In this document: positions 1 to 7,528 of the stretch, in pieces
Position numbering within the stretch: the first letter of the stretch is position 1
Layout: each line of letters begins with the position of its first letter
NCBI RefSeq assembly: GCF_028714215.1
Contig: NZ_JAQTMS010000027.1
Location: 1 to 63,115 of the forward strand
Direction: 5' to 3'
Length of the DNA: 63,115 nt
From: Rhodoferax sp.
Lineage (GTDB): Bacteria > Pseudomonadota > Gammaproteobacteria > Burkholderiales > Burkholderiaceae_C
Position numbers and translations under genes: made by a program
The notes under the pieces: generated by a model
What the model was told of the DNA's origin: nothing
What the model saw: only the letters and a program-made list of their open reading frames with translations
Databases searched by the model: none

Positions 1-392
1 CCTGCTCCAAATTCTCCGGTACAGTTTGACATTGGCGGTCCTATGTTGTGTTTGGCCTCAGATACCAATGACAACGCGCCTTCGGGCGGGACCGCCGACT
101 CAGCCGTATGAAATATTCAGGCTAGCCGATCCCCGCCCCTATCCTACCTTCCCAGAACTGGGCGTGGCGTCTACGTACGAAAACGACCGGTTCTGGATGC
201 CAGCCTTTCGGCCGTACACAACCTAGCCTTGCCATCTTTTCGGGCAGCACGCACACCCGGACTTTATTGTTGGTAAGCAGAGAGCCCCCCGAATCTTCAG
301 GCTTGGTGCAACTGCACTGATAGTGGCTGGCCGCTTCTAACGCATCGAAAAGACATTGTTCGCCATAGCAGGAGGGTTCACTCTTTGGTTGA
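1..392. other. Gene-poor left edge, no supported gene
   Basis: I see no recognisable gene here. A minus-strand frame between about 122 and 421 encodes a Cys-containing peptide (motifs such as CYGEQC and QCSC), but it has no family I recognise, no good ribosome-binding site, and it runs into the adjoining panE fragment. Given the gene fragments next to it, the stretch is most likely decayed DNA. Confidence 0.4.
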
Positions 393-625
393 TTCCCTCC
401 ATCAACTTCACCAACGCCCACAACACCCGGTTCGCCTGCGTCGCAACGCCTCGCCGCGCTTCACGATCAGGCCGTTGAGGTAGTCGATCTCGCTGCGCTT
501 GCCGCGCGCCGGGTCTTGCGCGGTCGATGAATACTGGCTGGGCATGCTGTCGGCGAGCTTGGCCACGGTCGCGTGCAGGTCGCGCATCACGTCCTTGATG
601 CCCTCGCCCGCAACGCCTGCCTATG
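393..625 (-). pseudogene. Fragment of a duplicated 2-dehydropantoate 2-reductase (panE) gene
   Basis: The minus strand encodes a peptide closely matching the C-terminal third of the intact PanE at 3453-4433. Shared segments include SMPSQ(Y/F)SSTAQD, ARGKRSEIDYLNGLIV and RGEAL. Compared with the intact gene it has lost about 19 codons in frame, between MRD and the (V/L)HA(A/T)VA segment. It also carries a frameshift after RGEAL. There is no N-terminal Rossmann domain. It is therefore a dead partial copy made by a local duplication or rearrangement, and no product is expected. Confidence 0.85.
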
Positions 626-715
626 GACTTTTACCGTACTTGGAGTACAAAGCCCTATTCGGCAGCGATGTCTGCCGTGGTCCGATGACACTTGCCAGCA
701 CTGAAAGGGCGACAT

Positions 716-1159
716 ATGTACAAGAAGATTCTGGTTGCTACCGACGGCACCAAGCTATCCCGAATGGCGGTTGAAGCTGCATCTCAGTTGGCTGTGAATT
801 TCGACGCGGTTCTGACCATCGTGCGCGTCGTGCCGCCCTATCAAAAAACGTTCTTCGATGGCTCGTCCACGCTCAGCATCAAGGAAATGACGGCGATAGA
901 AAAGGAATGGGAAGACCAGGCACGGGCATCGCTCGATCAACTGCGCAAGACGACTGTTGCCCAGCACATCAGCGTCAATGCCGTGGTCACAAAATCAAGC
1001 AATATTTCCGAAGCTCTGCTCAAGGTGGCGAAGAAATCGAAAGCGGACCTGATTGTGATGGCCTCGCATGGGCGCGGCGGCGTCAAGCGCGTCCTGCTTG
1101 GCAGCGAAACGCTGCAAGTGCTTACCCATTCCGAGATCCCCGTCCTGGTGATACGCTGA
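716..1159 (+). CDS. uspA: Universal stress protein, UspA family
   Basis: This 147-residue single-domain Usp begins MYKKILVATDGT, which carries the N-terminal strand and the Asp that contacts nucleotide. It ends with the ATP-binding signature around residues 117-130 (SHGRGGVKRVLLGS). That signature places it with the ATP-binding MJ0577-like branch rather than the E. coli UspA type. The ATG at 716 is chosen because it lies just after the GAAAGGG ribosome-binding site at 703-708. Usp proteins are cytoplasmic dimers made under starvation, oxygen or redox stress. A broken remnant of the same gene and its leader lies at 2449-2506. The exact role is inferred only from the family. Confidence 0.9.
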   Translation: MYKKILVATDGTKLSRMAVEAASQLAVNFDAVLTIVRVVPPYQKTFFDGSSTLSIKEMTAIEKEWEDQARASLDQLRKTTVAQHISVNAVVTKSSNISEALLKVAKKSKADLIVMASHGRGGVKRVLLGSETLQVLTHSEIPVLVIR

Positions 1160-1207
1160 AAACCGCGCCATCGCCAAACGGACGCCGGGCCGCTGCGGGA
1201 AGATGGC

Positions 1208-2407
1208 TTATGGCAGTCCGGCGCGGACCGAGTCGAAGCCCTGTCGATACTGCGTGACCAACAGTCTGGCGCTGCGCCTAAGCTGTGCCGGGTCCAGCGC
1301 CAAGGCATCGCCAATCCCTTGCGCGATGTCACCCACCTCGACCGTGGCGGGTACGCCCGGTTCTTCCCAGGTGGCGGCGAACGCTGCCTGCTTGCCGGGA
1401 TGTTTGGTGGCTTGCGGATGGCGCAGGTTGACGCGCGGCAGCGCGAATGCCATCGCAACGATCCTGCCGTGCAGGCTGCTACCGCAATAAGCCCGGCTGT
1501 TGGCAATCAGCGCGCAAATATCCCAAACATCAAGGGACCCGAACACCGTCACCGAGGGCGCCCGCATGCGTGTCGCGACGCGCTGCAAACAAGCCAGATC
1601 GTCATGCCAAGGTGCCGCTCCGGCGCGGAACAAGGCCACGCCCAGCCCGCTGGCGGCGGCTATCCGGTCAAGCTGGGCGGCGACTTCCGTCAGCGTTGGG
1701 TCGTCGCCGAAGTCGGCACTGAACTGCACGGCGACGTAGCCCCGTGGGAACGTGCCCAGAAGCTGCGCAACTTCACCCTCCCGCGCACGCTGGGCAATCT
1801 TCGCGCCGAAGAGCTCGGCCACCATCACGGCGGGGTCTGGCGTCAGGCGCGCCGGGATGCCGGCTGCCGCCAGTTGCGCCAGCGTCTGCCGGTCCCGCAC
1901 GCTCACATGGTCTGCCGCCGCGAGGTTCGCCAGTACCTCGGCGCGCAAGGCCGGGTCGCATTGGTCCAGGCCGACGCCGCCTACCGCGTTGTAGATCACC
2001 CGGGCCAGACCGGGAAGCAGCTTGCGCGACAGCGTGTAGGGTGCCAGCGCGGCATTGCCCAGCATGCTGCGCACCCATTCCCTCTTCGCCCGAGGTCTGG
2101 TGTGCAGATAGGCGATGCTGTCCTGCGCCTGTTCCGGCGGCAGCAGCATGATCGCCGCTTGCCACGCGCTACAGGTCAGGATTTCGCCACCGACGTGGAT
2201 CAGTGCGCCCGTGGGCTCGGCCCCGTCGGCGGCCAGTTGCGCCAGAGCCCTGACCTGGTGGCCGCCATGGCAACGCAGGTCTCGGCTGGCCAGGCCGGCG
2301 AACACCAGATCCTCATCCGGCAAGAGCGCTGCCGCGATGTGCGGAAACAGCAGATCGCCGAAGTTGTGTCGATCGAATGCGCCAAAAAGAATGATGGACC
2401 GCGCCAT
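1208..2407 (-). CDS. Polysaccharide pyruvyl transferase family protein
   Basis: This 399-residue protein starts MARSIILFGAFDRHNFGDLL, the glycine-rich N-terminus typical of polysaccharide pyruvyl transferases (PssK/CsaB/WcaK type). These enzymes add pyruvate ketals to sugars of exopolysaccharide or cell wall. Further family features are VSVRD near the middle, a second-domain segment (YVAVQFSADFGDD) and a C-terminal SLHGRIVAMAFALP motif, which resembles the conserved SxRxH region. The frame stays open well upstream, but ATG 2407 gives the conserved family N-terminus. No other capsule or exopolysaccharide genes adjoin it, so the acceptor is unknown. It is flanked on both sides by uspA sequence. 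Confidence 0.75.
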   Translation of the reverse strand: MARSIILFGAFDRHNFGDLLFPHIAAALLPDEDLVFAGLASRDLRCHGGHQVRALAQLAADGAEPTGALIHVGGEILTCSAWQAAIMLLPPEQAQDSIAYLHTRPRAKREWVRSMLGNAALAPYTLSRKLLPGLARVIYNAVGGVGLDQCDPALRAEVLANLAAADHVSVRDRQTLAQLAAAGIPARLTPDPAVMVAELFGAKIAQRAREGEVAQLLGTFPRGYVAVQFSADFGDDPTLTEVAAQLDRIAAASGLGVALFRAGAAPWHDDLACLQRVATRMRAPSVTVFGSLDVWDICALIANSRAYCGSSLHGRIVAMAFALPRVNLRHPQATKHPGKQAAFAATWEEPGVPATVEVGDIAQGIGDALALDPAQLRRSARLLVTQYRQGFDSVRAGLP

Positions 2408-2448
2408 GGCCGCATCGTACGTCACGGCCTTGGCGTACCAAGCCTGAC

Positions 2449-2506
2449 GTGGTCCGATGACACCTGCCAGCACACCATCGTCCGCGTCGTTCCTCCCTAT
2501 CAAAAA
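2449..2506 (+). pseudogene. Remnant of uspA leader joined to internal uspA codons
   Basis: Bases 2449-2473 match the uspA leader at 677-701 with a single mismatch. Bases 2474-2506 match uspA coding bases 815-847 with three mismatches. The roughly 113 bases between these two blocks in the real gene, including its start codon, are missing. The result is an untranslatable mosaic left by duplication followed by an internal deletion. It lies directly upstream of the histone-like gene and abuts that gene's likely promoter. Confidence 0.8.
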
Positions 2507-2509
2507 TAC

Positions 2510-2538
2510 TTGAGACAATAGGGCACTGGCGAAATATT
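2510..2538 (+). promoter_or_regulatory. Candidate sigma70 promoter for the histone-like gene
   Basis: TTGAGA at 2510-2515 and AATATT at 2533-2538 are separated by 17 bp and end 31 bp before the ATG at 2570. The -35 element begins just past the uspA remnant. The -10 element is a weak match. Confidence 0.4.
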
Positions 2539-2569
2539 TGAACCAGGTCAACAAAAAGGAAATTTGAAA

Positions 2570-2905
2570 ATGGCAACTGCGAAAAAATCCGCTCCCAAGG
2601 CTGCGGCAATTCCGAAGAAAGTAACGGCTCCCGCGAAAGTGGTGAAGCCCGTCGTCAAGGCACCGGCAAAGAAAGCTCCGGTCTCCAAAACTGCCAAGGC
2701 CGTTGCGAAGATCAGCGCCAGCATCGCCAAGCTGACCGAACGCAAGGACAAGATCTTTGCCGAGATCAAAGCCCTGCGGGATCAACGTGCCGCGTTGAAA
2801 GTTGTGCCAGTGGCCACAGCGCCGGTAGCTCCCAAGGCAGCGGCCAAGCCTGCCCCCAAGGTTGCGGCTCCGAAGAAGGCGGCCAAGCCGGCTGCCAAGA
2901 AGTAA
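2570..2905 (+). CDS. Histone H1-like Lys/Ala/Pro-rich DNA-binding protein
   Basis: This 111-residue, very basic protein has two low-complexity tails rich in AKK, APK and PAAK repeats. They flank a short helical, possibly coiled core at about residues 45-75 (ISASIAKLTERKDKIFAEIK). This is the build of bacterial histone H1-like and AlgP-like proteins, which bind DNA non-specifically and compact the nucleoid. The ATG at 2570 is preceded by AAAAAGGA at 2553-2560, so it is preferred over the TTG two codons earlier. The gene is monocistronic and closed by a strong terminator at 2938-2960. Assignment rests on composition and not on a sequence-specific motif. Confidence 0.75.
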   Translation: MATAKKSAPKAAAIPKKVTAPAKVVKPVVKAPAKKAPVSKTAKAVAKISASIAKLTERKDKIFAEIKALRDQRAALKVVPVATAPVAPKAAAKPAPKVAAPKKAAKPAAKK

Positions 2906-2937
2906 GCTTCTCTGGCAGCACTTGTGCTTTTGAAAGA

Positions 2938-2960
2938 AGACCCTTCGGGGTCTTTTTTTT
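2938..2960 (+). terminator. Rho-independent terminator after the histone-like gene
   Basis: AGACCC, TTCG loop, GGGTCT, then a run of T. This is a perfect 6-bp stem with a stable UUCG-type tetraloop, 33 bp after the stop codon at 2903-2905. It may also slow transcripts arriving from the convergent gene at 2980. Confidence 0.9.
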
Positions 2961-2979
2961 GGCTTGAGCCGATTGGGCG

Positions 2980-3456
2980 TCAATGCGGCCGCGCGTAGCC
3001 AGACTCGATCCACGCCTGCGCGCTGTCGAGATTCAACTTGAAGGCCGGTGAGACGCGAACCCGGGCCAGTTCTTCACCGAACTCGTCCTGGGCACTCAAT
3101 GTTGCACTGGCACCCTCTTCATCCGGCACGATGGACAGAAGCACCCGAATGGGCCGGCCTTGCACCGTCAGGGTAAGGTTCTTGTTGAGCTGCGCATGGC
3201 GTTGTTGCTCGGAGCGGCGGATGAACTCCTTGGCCGTTTTGACCAGCGTATGGAAGGCAGCGGTGTCCAGTGGCTTGGGATTCTTTTTGTCGCGCCCCAT
3301 GGTCCAGGGGCCGACCAAAGCCGGCTCGGATTGGCCTGCCAGGTACATCGCAACGGCCCAGCCATCATCGTCTTCGTTCTTGATGACGCGCGCTGTCCAC
3401 TGCGCATCGCCCCATACGCGGGCTTGTTGGATCGGTTCGGGGGTATCGACTGTCAT
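2980..3456 (-). CDS. Conserved hypothetical protein downstream of panE
   Basis: A 158-residue soluble protein with no signal peptide and no recognisable catalytic motif. The N-terminal half carries acidic and Trp-rich stretches (WGDAQWTARVIKNEDDDGWAVAMY) and a GPWTMGRDKKNPKPLD segment. The C-terminal half looks like alternating beta strands (LTLTVQGRPIRVLLSIVPDEE). Its ATG overlaps the panE stop codon (ATGA at 3453-3456), so it is almost certainly translationally coupled to panE. I do not recognise a function. The coupling suggests co-expression but does not show a role in pantothenate synthesis. Confidence 0.75.
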   Translation of the reverse strand: MTVDTPEPIQQARVWGDAQWTARVIKNEDDDGWAVAMYLAGQSEPALVGPWTMGRDKKNPKPLDTAAFHTLVKTAKEFIRRSEQQRHAQLNKNLTLTVQGRPIRVLLSIVPDEEGASATLSAQDEFGEELARVRVSPAFKLNLDSAQAWIESGYARPH

Positions 3457-4433
3457 GGTGCCTTGACGCAAAGTGTTGGAGCATAGTCCTGATTGAGGGG
3501 CTTTCCCTCCAGCAACTTCACCAGCGCCCACAACACCCGGTTCGCCGGCGTGGCAACGCCCAACGCTTCGCCGCGCCGCACGATCAGGCCATTGAGGTAG
3601 TCGATCTCGCTGCGCTTGCCGCGCGCCAGATCCTGCGCGGTGGATGAAAACTGGCTGGGCATGCTGGCGGCGAGCTGGGCCACGGCCGCATGCACATCGC
3701 CCGCCACCGGCACGCCCTCGGCCCGGGCCACGGCCAGACATTCGGCCACCACGTCGCGCATCACGTCCTGGATGCCCGCACCGGCCACCGTCTTGCCGTA
3801 GGGCAGTTGGGTGATCGCCGAGACGGCGTTGTAGGCGCAGTTGAGGATCAGCTTGGCCCACAGCGCGCCGCGCACGTTGCCAGAAATTTCGGTCGGCACG
3901 CCGGCGCCGATCAGGGCTTGCGCCACGGCTGCGCTGGCGTTGGAAGGTTCGATCACCAGCTCGCCGCGGCCGTGGTGTCTGACGTGGCCGGGGCCGGCCA
4001 TCTCGGTGGCAACATACACAACAGCGGCGGCCACCGCGTGTGGCGGCAGCACGCTGCGCAAGCGGTCGGCGTTGTCAACGCCGTTTTGCAGGGTCAGCAC
4101 CAGCGCATCGGCTGCCAAGTGCGGCAGCATCTGGGCGCCAGCCGCTTCGGTATCAAGGGACTTGACGCACAACAGCACCAGCTTGGCGCCCTGCACGGCA
4201 CTGGGCTCAGTGCTGGCGGCCAGGCGCACCTGCTCATCGAAGCTGGTGGTCTGCAGGCGCAGGCCGGCTCTGGTGATGGCAGCCACGTGCTGCGGCCGCG
4301 CGATCAGCACCACCTCATGCCCGGCGCGCGCCAGCATGCCGCCGTAGTAGCAGCCGACGGCGCCGGCGCCCATCACGGCGACCTTGAAGCCTTTCTTGGC
4401 GGCATGGGTTTCGCTGAGTGGGGTGCTGGCCAT
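3453..4433 (-). CDS. panE: 2-dehydropantoate 2-reductase (ketopantoate reductase)
   Basis: This 326-residue protein has an NADPH-binding Rossmann motif at about residues 20-27 (VMGAGAVGCYYGG). The central segment LVLLCVKSLDT and LQNGVDN are typical of PanE/ApbA. The helical C-terminal domain carries the catalytic Lys region (ALWAKLILNCAYNAVSAI) and the substrate-binding SSTAQDLARGKRSEIDYLNG segment. It reduces ketopantoate to pantoate with NADPH in coenzyme A synthesis, in the cytoplasm. It leads a two-gene operon with the 158-residue protein at 2980-3456. A dead partial copy lies at 393-625. Many bacteria carry several PanE paralogues, so the pantothenate role is likely but not certain. Confidence 0.88.
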   Translation of the reverse strand: MASTPLSETHAAKKGFKVAVMGAGAVGCYYGGMLARAGHEVVLIARPQHVAAITRAGLRLQTTSFDEQVRLAASTEPSAVQGAKLVLLCVKSLDTEAAGAQMLPHLAADALVLTLQNGVDNADRLRSVLPPHAVAAAVVYVATEMAGPGHVRHHGRGELVIEPSNASAAVAQALIGAGVPTEISGNVRGALWAKLILNCAYNAVSAITQLPYGKTVAGAGIQDVMRDVVAECLAVARAEGVPVAGDVHAAVAQLAASMPSQFSSTAQDLARGKRSEIDYLNGLIVRRGEALGVATPANRVLWALVKLLEGKPLNQDYAPTLCVKAP

Positions 4434-4527
4434 GGTGGAACTCTGGTGGGTGGAACAAGACCGGCCATTCTAGGCAGGGCTGAAGCCGCCCGTGCAACAG
4501 CGGCCGGATGCTGGCAAACTGGCGGCC

Positions 4528-4974
4528 ATGAACTACTGGCTGATGAAATCCGAGCCCACAGAATGCTCAGTGGACGATGCGCTGGCCGCACCCGCTGCCA
4601 CAGTGCCCTGGACCGGTGTGCGCAACTACCAGGCCCGCAACTTCATGCGCGACGCCATGCGCGTGGGCGACGGCGTGCTGTTCTACCACTCCAGTTGCGC
4701 CGAGCCGGGCATCGTGGGCATCGCCCGCGTGGCTTCGACCAGCCGGCCCGACCCGACCCAGTTCGATCCCAAGTCGCCTTATTTTGATCCGGCCTCAAAG
4801 CCCGAGGCGCCGCGCTGGCTGCTGGTGGACGTGCAGCTGCTGCGCAAGATTCCCCCGCTGACCCTGGCCCAGCTGCGCGCCCGGCCCGAGCTGGCCGATC
4901 TGCTGGTGCTGAAAAAAGGCAACCGCCTTTCCATCACGCCGGTGGCGCCGCGCCACTGGCAGGCCATCACGTGA
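4528..4974 (+). CDS. EVE domain-containing protein
   Basis: This 148-residue single-domain protein begins MNYWLMKSEPTECSVDD and continues with TVPWTGVRNYQARNFMRDAM and GDGVLFYHSSCAEPGIVGIA. These are the hallmarks of the EVE domain, a PUA/YTH-like fold related to human THYN1. EVE domains are thought to bind modified bases in DNA or RNA. The ATG at 4528 gives the conserved family N-terminus, so upstream in-frame codons are excluded. It is divergent from panE and appears monocistronic. Genomic EVE genes of this housekeeping type are not tied to defence islands, and no restriction gene lies nearby. Confidence 0.88.
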   Translation: MNYWLMKSEPTECSVDDALAAPAATVPWTGVRNYQARNFMRDAMRVGDGVLFYHSSCAEPGIVGIARVASTSRPDPTQFDPKSPYFDPASKPEAPRWLLVDVQLLRKIPPLTLAQLRARPELADLLVLKKGNRLSITPVAPRHWQAIT

Positions 4975-5016
4975 AGTGGCACACATGGGCCCGCACGTGG
5001 CGCTGAGCGCAGCAAG

Positions 5017-5253
5017 TTACTTTCGATCCCACTGATCGGGCGCGGCGTCAGGCACCTGCGCCAGCGCAGCGTCAAACTTTTTGCGGCTGCCAGACTTGGC
5101 ACGCAACTCCAGATAGTCCTCGGTCGCCAACGCTGAGAGCTTTTCGGCCAGCGCGGTACTGATCAGTTGATTGACGGAGATGCCTTCCAACGCAGCGTAC
5201 TGCTTGGCGTACTTGTGCAGGGATTCGGGCAAGCGAACACTGAGTGCACTCAT
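5017..5253 (-). CDS. Ribbon-helix-helix antitoxin of a PIN toxin-antitoxin pair
   Basis: A 78-residue protein whose first 45 residues (MSALSVRLPESLHKYAKQYA, then EGISVNQLISTALAEKL) form a standard ribbon-helix-helix. The beta strand SVRLP contacts DNA, and the helix starts at GISVNQLI. The charged tail (about 46-78) would wrap and inhibit the partner toxin. The gene follows the PIN toxin with a 4-bp ATGA overlap, so toxin precedes antitoxin, the reverse of the usual order. By family behaviour the antitoxin dimer should repress its own promoter, and an 8-bp inverted repeat at 5689-5714 is the obvious operator. Confidence 0.85.
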   Translation of the reverse strand: MSALSVRLPESLHKYAKQYAALEGISVNQLISTALAEKLSALATEDYLELRAKSGSRKKFDAALAQVPDAAPDQWDRK

Positions 5254-5681
5254 GATTTAGGCTCCTTCAATCGTTTCAAAAACAAGTCGGGGTTCAGGAC
5301 TTCGATCCCGATCGCCGCAGCTGCGGAAAAGTCGCGAATGTTCCAGGTGACGATGGCCTCACATTGGCCATTGAACGCTGCCTCCAACACCATATCGTCG
5401 CGCACGTCGCTAAGCTTCGGGCGCCACAAAAAATGCACTTGTTGACGCAGACCGCTAGCACAGACATAGTCCAACACATCATCCACGGCAGCACTGGTGA
5501 GAGGGACCATGCCTTCGCGGTGCAACACCTCTTCATACTCGATCAGCAACGGGACCGTGACGACATGCTCGAACTGACCCTTGCCCAGCCGCGTTAACAG
5601 GTCGAAAGACCACCCGCGCCGTGACCGCAGTGCAGACACCAGCACATTGGTATCGATGACAATTTTGGGTGCTTGCTTCAT
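5250..5681 (-). CDS. PIN-domain toxin (putative ribonuclease)
   Basis: A 143-residue PIN protein of the 'putative toxin-antitoxin system toxin component, PIN family' group. The first acidic residue is Asp10 in VIDTNVLVSAL. The second is the Glu in PLLIEYEEVLHR, and the remaining ones lie in RDDMVLEAAFNG and TWNIRDF, so the metal-binding site looks intact. PIN toxins are Mg-dependent endoribonucleases that block growth by cutting tRNA or other RNA. The pair is a small isolated cassette between a housekeeping EVE gene and a DUF4148 gene. The substrate cannot be read from sequence. Confidence 0.87.
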   Translation of the reverse strand: MKQAPKIVIDTNVLVSALRSRRGWSFDLLTRLGKGQFEHVVTVPLLIEYEEVLHREGMVPLTSAAVDDVLDYVCASGLRQQVHFLWRPKLSDVRDDMVLEAAFNGQCEAIVTWNIRDFSAAAAIGIEVLNPDLFLKRLKEPKS

Positions 5682-5688
5682 CGCGTTT

Positions 5689-5714
5689 ATATGGTATCAC
5701 AGGTCGTACCATAT
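5689..5714. promoter_or_regulatory. Inverted repeat, likely toxin-antitoxin operator
   Basis: ATATGGTA and TACCATAT form perfect 8-bp arms around a 10-bp spacer. The element ends 8 bp upstream of the toxin start at 5681, so a bound repressor would cover the promoter or ribosome-binding region. Arm spacing of 18 bp centre to centre fits two ribbon-helix-helix dimers side by side. Confidence 0.65.
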
Positions 5715-5901
5715 TGCATCACTTATCAAGATGATGCACACCTGCATACCGGAGATTTGCAAGCGCCGCGCCGCGGTCGATCAATCAAAAAGCAAAAAAC
5801 GCCTCCAGGCCAGCGCACAGCGCCAGCCTGAACAGCGTCGCGATTTCTTTGTGCCCCTGGCCGCTACCCAAGCGATGGCTGGCCGCCAGGGGTGAACGGT
5901 T

Positions 5902-6384
5902 TCAGGACTTCTTCGAGTAGCGGTTGGGGAACAACTCGTTGAGCTTGACGCCGGTTTCACCGTTGGCGATGGTGTCGCCGCTGCGCAGGGCGTCAAACAA
6001 CTCCGCCTTGATTTGATCCCGGGTCAAACCCTGATCTGCAAACTTGGCCGGATATTGGCCGGGGAACAGCTCGTTGCGCTTGGCGCCGATTTCGCCGTAG
6101 GCGATGGCCTCGCCGCTGCGTTGGGCGGCAAACAGTTCGGCCTTGACCTGATCGCGGGTCAGGCCCTGGCTTGCCAGTTTGGCCGGATATTGGCCGGGGA
6201 ACAGTTCATTGAGTTTCGCGCCGGTTTCGCCATAGGTGATGTCGCCGCTGCGCTGGGCTGCCAACAGTTCGGTGCGCACTTGTTCGCGTGTCTTGCCGGC
6301 TGCCGACAGGTCGGCGGCATTGGCATAAGTTGCGCCAAGGGTTGCCAGGGCGAGGGCGATGGTGACGGCGTAAGAGGTTTTCAT
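5902..6384 (-). CDS. Secreted DUF4148 protein with three tandem repeats
   Basis: A 160-residue protein with a Sec signal peptide (about residues 1-23, ending ANAAD). The rest is three near-identical copies of a roughly 42-residue DUF4148 unit: (L)TR(D/E)QV(K/R)xEL, then AQRSGD and GETGAKLNELFPGQYP. DUF4148 proteins are small periplasmic proteins typical of Burkholderiales and have no established function. Most carry one copy, so a clean triple repeat is notable. It is divergent from the LysR gene at 6586, with a 12-bp palindrome in the shared intergenic region. Confidence 0.8.
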   Translation of the reverse strand: MKTSYAVTIALALATLGATYANAADLSAAGKTREQVRTELLAAQRSGDITYGETGAKLNELFPGQYPAKLASQGLTRDQVKAELFAAQRSGEAIAYGEIGAKRNELFPGQYPAKFADQGLTRDQIKAELFDALRSGDTIANGETGVKLNELFPNRYSKKS

Positions 6385-6484
6385 GATTTAAATCCTTTCA
6401 AAGTTGAAGATCCCGCCTGAAAGATTTCGCTCTTTCAAGGCGGCATCGGTGCGGCGTTTAAGGTTTCGTCTCATCGATGGGGTG

Positions 6485-6496
6485 AACTTTAAAGTT
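6485..6496. promoter_or_regulatory. 12-bp perfect palindrome in divergent intergenic region
   Basis: AACTTTAAAGTT lies between the DUF4148 gene and the LysR gene. It could be a regulator site for either, but AT-rich palindromes of this length can occur by chance. Confidence 0.3.
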
Positions 6497-6585
6497 TCTA
6501 TTGCTAAAGATAAACAACCTTGAAAACATCGATACGTTGCTATATCTGCAATAATGAAGGCCTTGAAACCTCAATTAAGGGCGCC

Positions 6586-7518
6586 ATGGACCGATTGATG
6601 TCAATGCGGGTATTTCAGAAAGTCATCGATGAGGGTGGCTTTGCCGCCGCCGCAAGAGCGCTGGACATGTCGCCGGCGGTCGTGACGCGGCTGGTGGCCG
6701 ATCTGGAAGACCATCTGGGAACCCGGCTGCTGCACCGCACGACACGGCGCTTGTCGCTCAGTGTGGCGGGAGAAACTTATCTGACCCGGGTGCGCTCCAT
6801 CCTGCAAGACATCGATGACGCCCATGGCGTGGCCAGTTCCCAGACCCATGAACTGGCCGGCGTATTGCGTGTGCTGGCGCCGCCGGTGCTGGCGACGCAC
6901 GTGCTGGCGCCGTTGATCGCCGGATTCAGGCAGCTGTACCCCAAGATCCTGCTCAACATCGAGGTGGCGTCCTTCAAGGAGCCACCGATCGAGGACTACG
7001 ACATCACGCTGCTGCCGACCGACGAGGCTTTCGATGGCGACGTGATCGCGCGCAAGATTTCCTCCTCCGAAGCCGTCTTGGTGGCCTCGCCCGAGTACCT
7101 GAAACGCAAAGGCACACCCACCACGCCGGCTGAGCTGGCGCAGCATGAAATCCTGCTCCTCAAAACGTCGGGGCTGAGCCCGCGCACCTGGCGCTTGCTC
7201 AATTCCGAGCGCCAGGACGAGGCTCTGGATCTGGTGGTGGCGCCGGGTCTTTGGGTCAATCACACCGATACCCTGCTGCGGGCGGCCCTGGATGGGGCCG
7301 GCATCACCTCTTCCGCGGTAGAACTGGTGGCACCCTACCTGTCGCGCGGCGAGCTGGTGCGGGTTCTGCGTCCGTGGATCTCCGCCAGGCTGAGCCTGTA
7401 TGCGGCGCTTCCCAGCCGCAAGTTTTTGCCCGAGCGCACGCGCGTTTTTCTGGACTACCTGACCGAGCGGACCCGCTCCGCAATCAGCCGCGCCACGCAA
7501 GCCTGCGACAACTGTTAG
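6586..7518 (+). CDS. LysR-family transcriptional regulator
   Basis: A 310-residue LysR protein. The winged helix-turn-helix spans residues 1-60 (FQKVIDEGGFAAAARALDMS, then VTRLVADLEDHLGTRLLHRTTRR). The PBP-like effector domain runs from about 90 to 295. The ATG at 6586 follows AAGG at 6577-6580 and gives the usual family N-terminus. The earlier in-frame ATG would add 22 residues unlike the family. It is of the CrgA-like group common near oxidoreductases. The divergent DUF4148 gene is the only obvious target. The effector is unknown. Confidence 0.85.
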   Translation: MDRLMSMRVFQKVIDEGGFAAAARALDMSPAVVTRLVADLEDHLGTRLLHRTTRRLSLSVAGETYLTRVRSILQDIDDAHGVASSQTHELAGVLRVLAPPVLATHVLAPLIAGFRQLYPKILLNIEVASFKEPPIEDYDITLLPTDEAFDGDVIARKISSSEAVLVASPEYLKRKGTPTTPAELAQHEILLLKTSGLSPRTWRLLNSERQDEALDLVVAPGLWVNHTDTLLRAALDGAGITSSAVELVAPYLSRGELVRVLRPWISARLSLYAALPSRKFLPERTRVFLDYLTERTRSAISRATQACDNC

Positions 7519-7528
7519 CGCCTGCCTA

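Noticed and set aside
3690..4787. Long plus-strand reading frame opposite panE (365 codons)
   Set aside because: It is antisense to a clear PanE, starts and ends inside other genes, and encodes a His/Arg-rich product with no domain, as expected of a high-GC shadow frame.
4528..4974. EVE gene as part of a defence island
   Set aside because: No restriction, McrBC or other defence gene is nearby. The toxin-antitoxin pair downstream is a separate isolated cassette.
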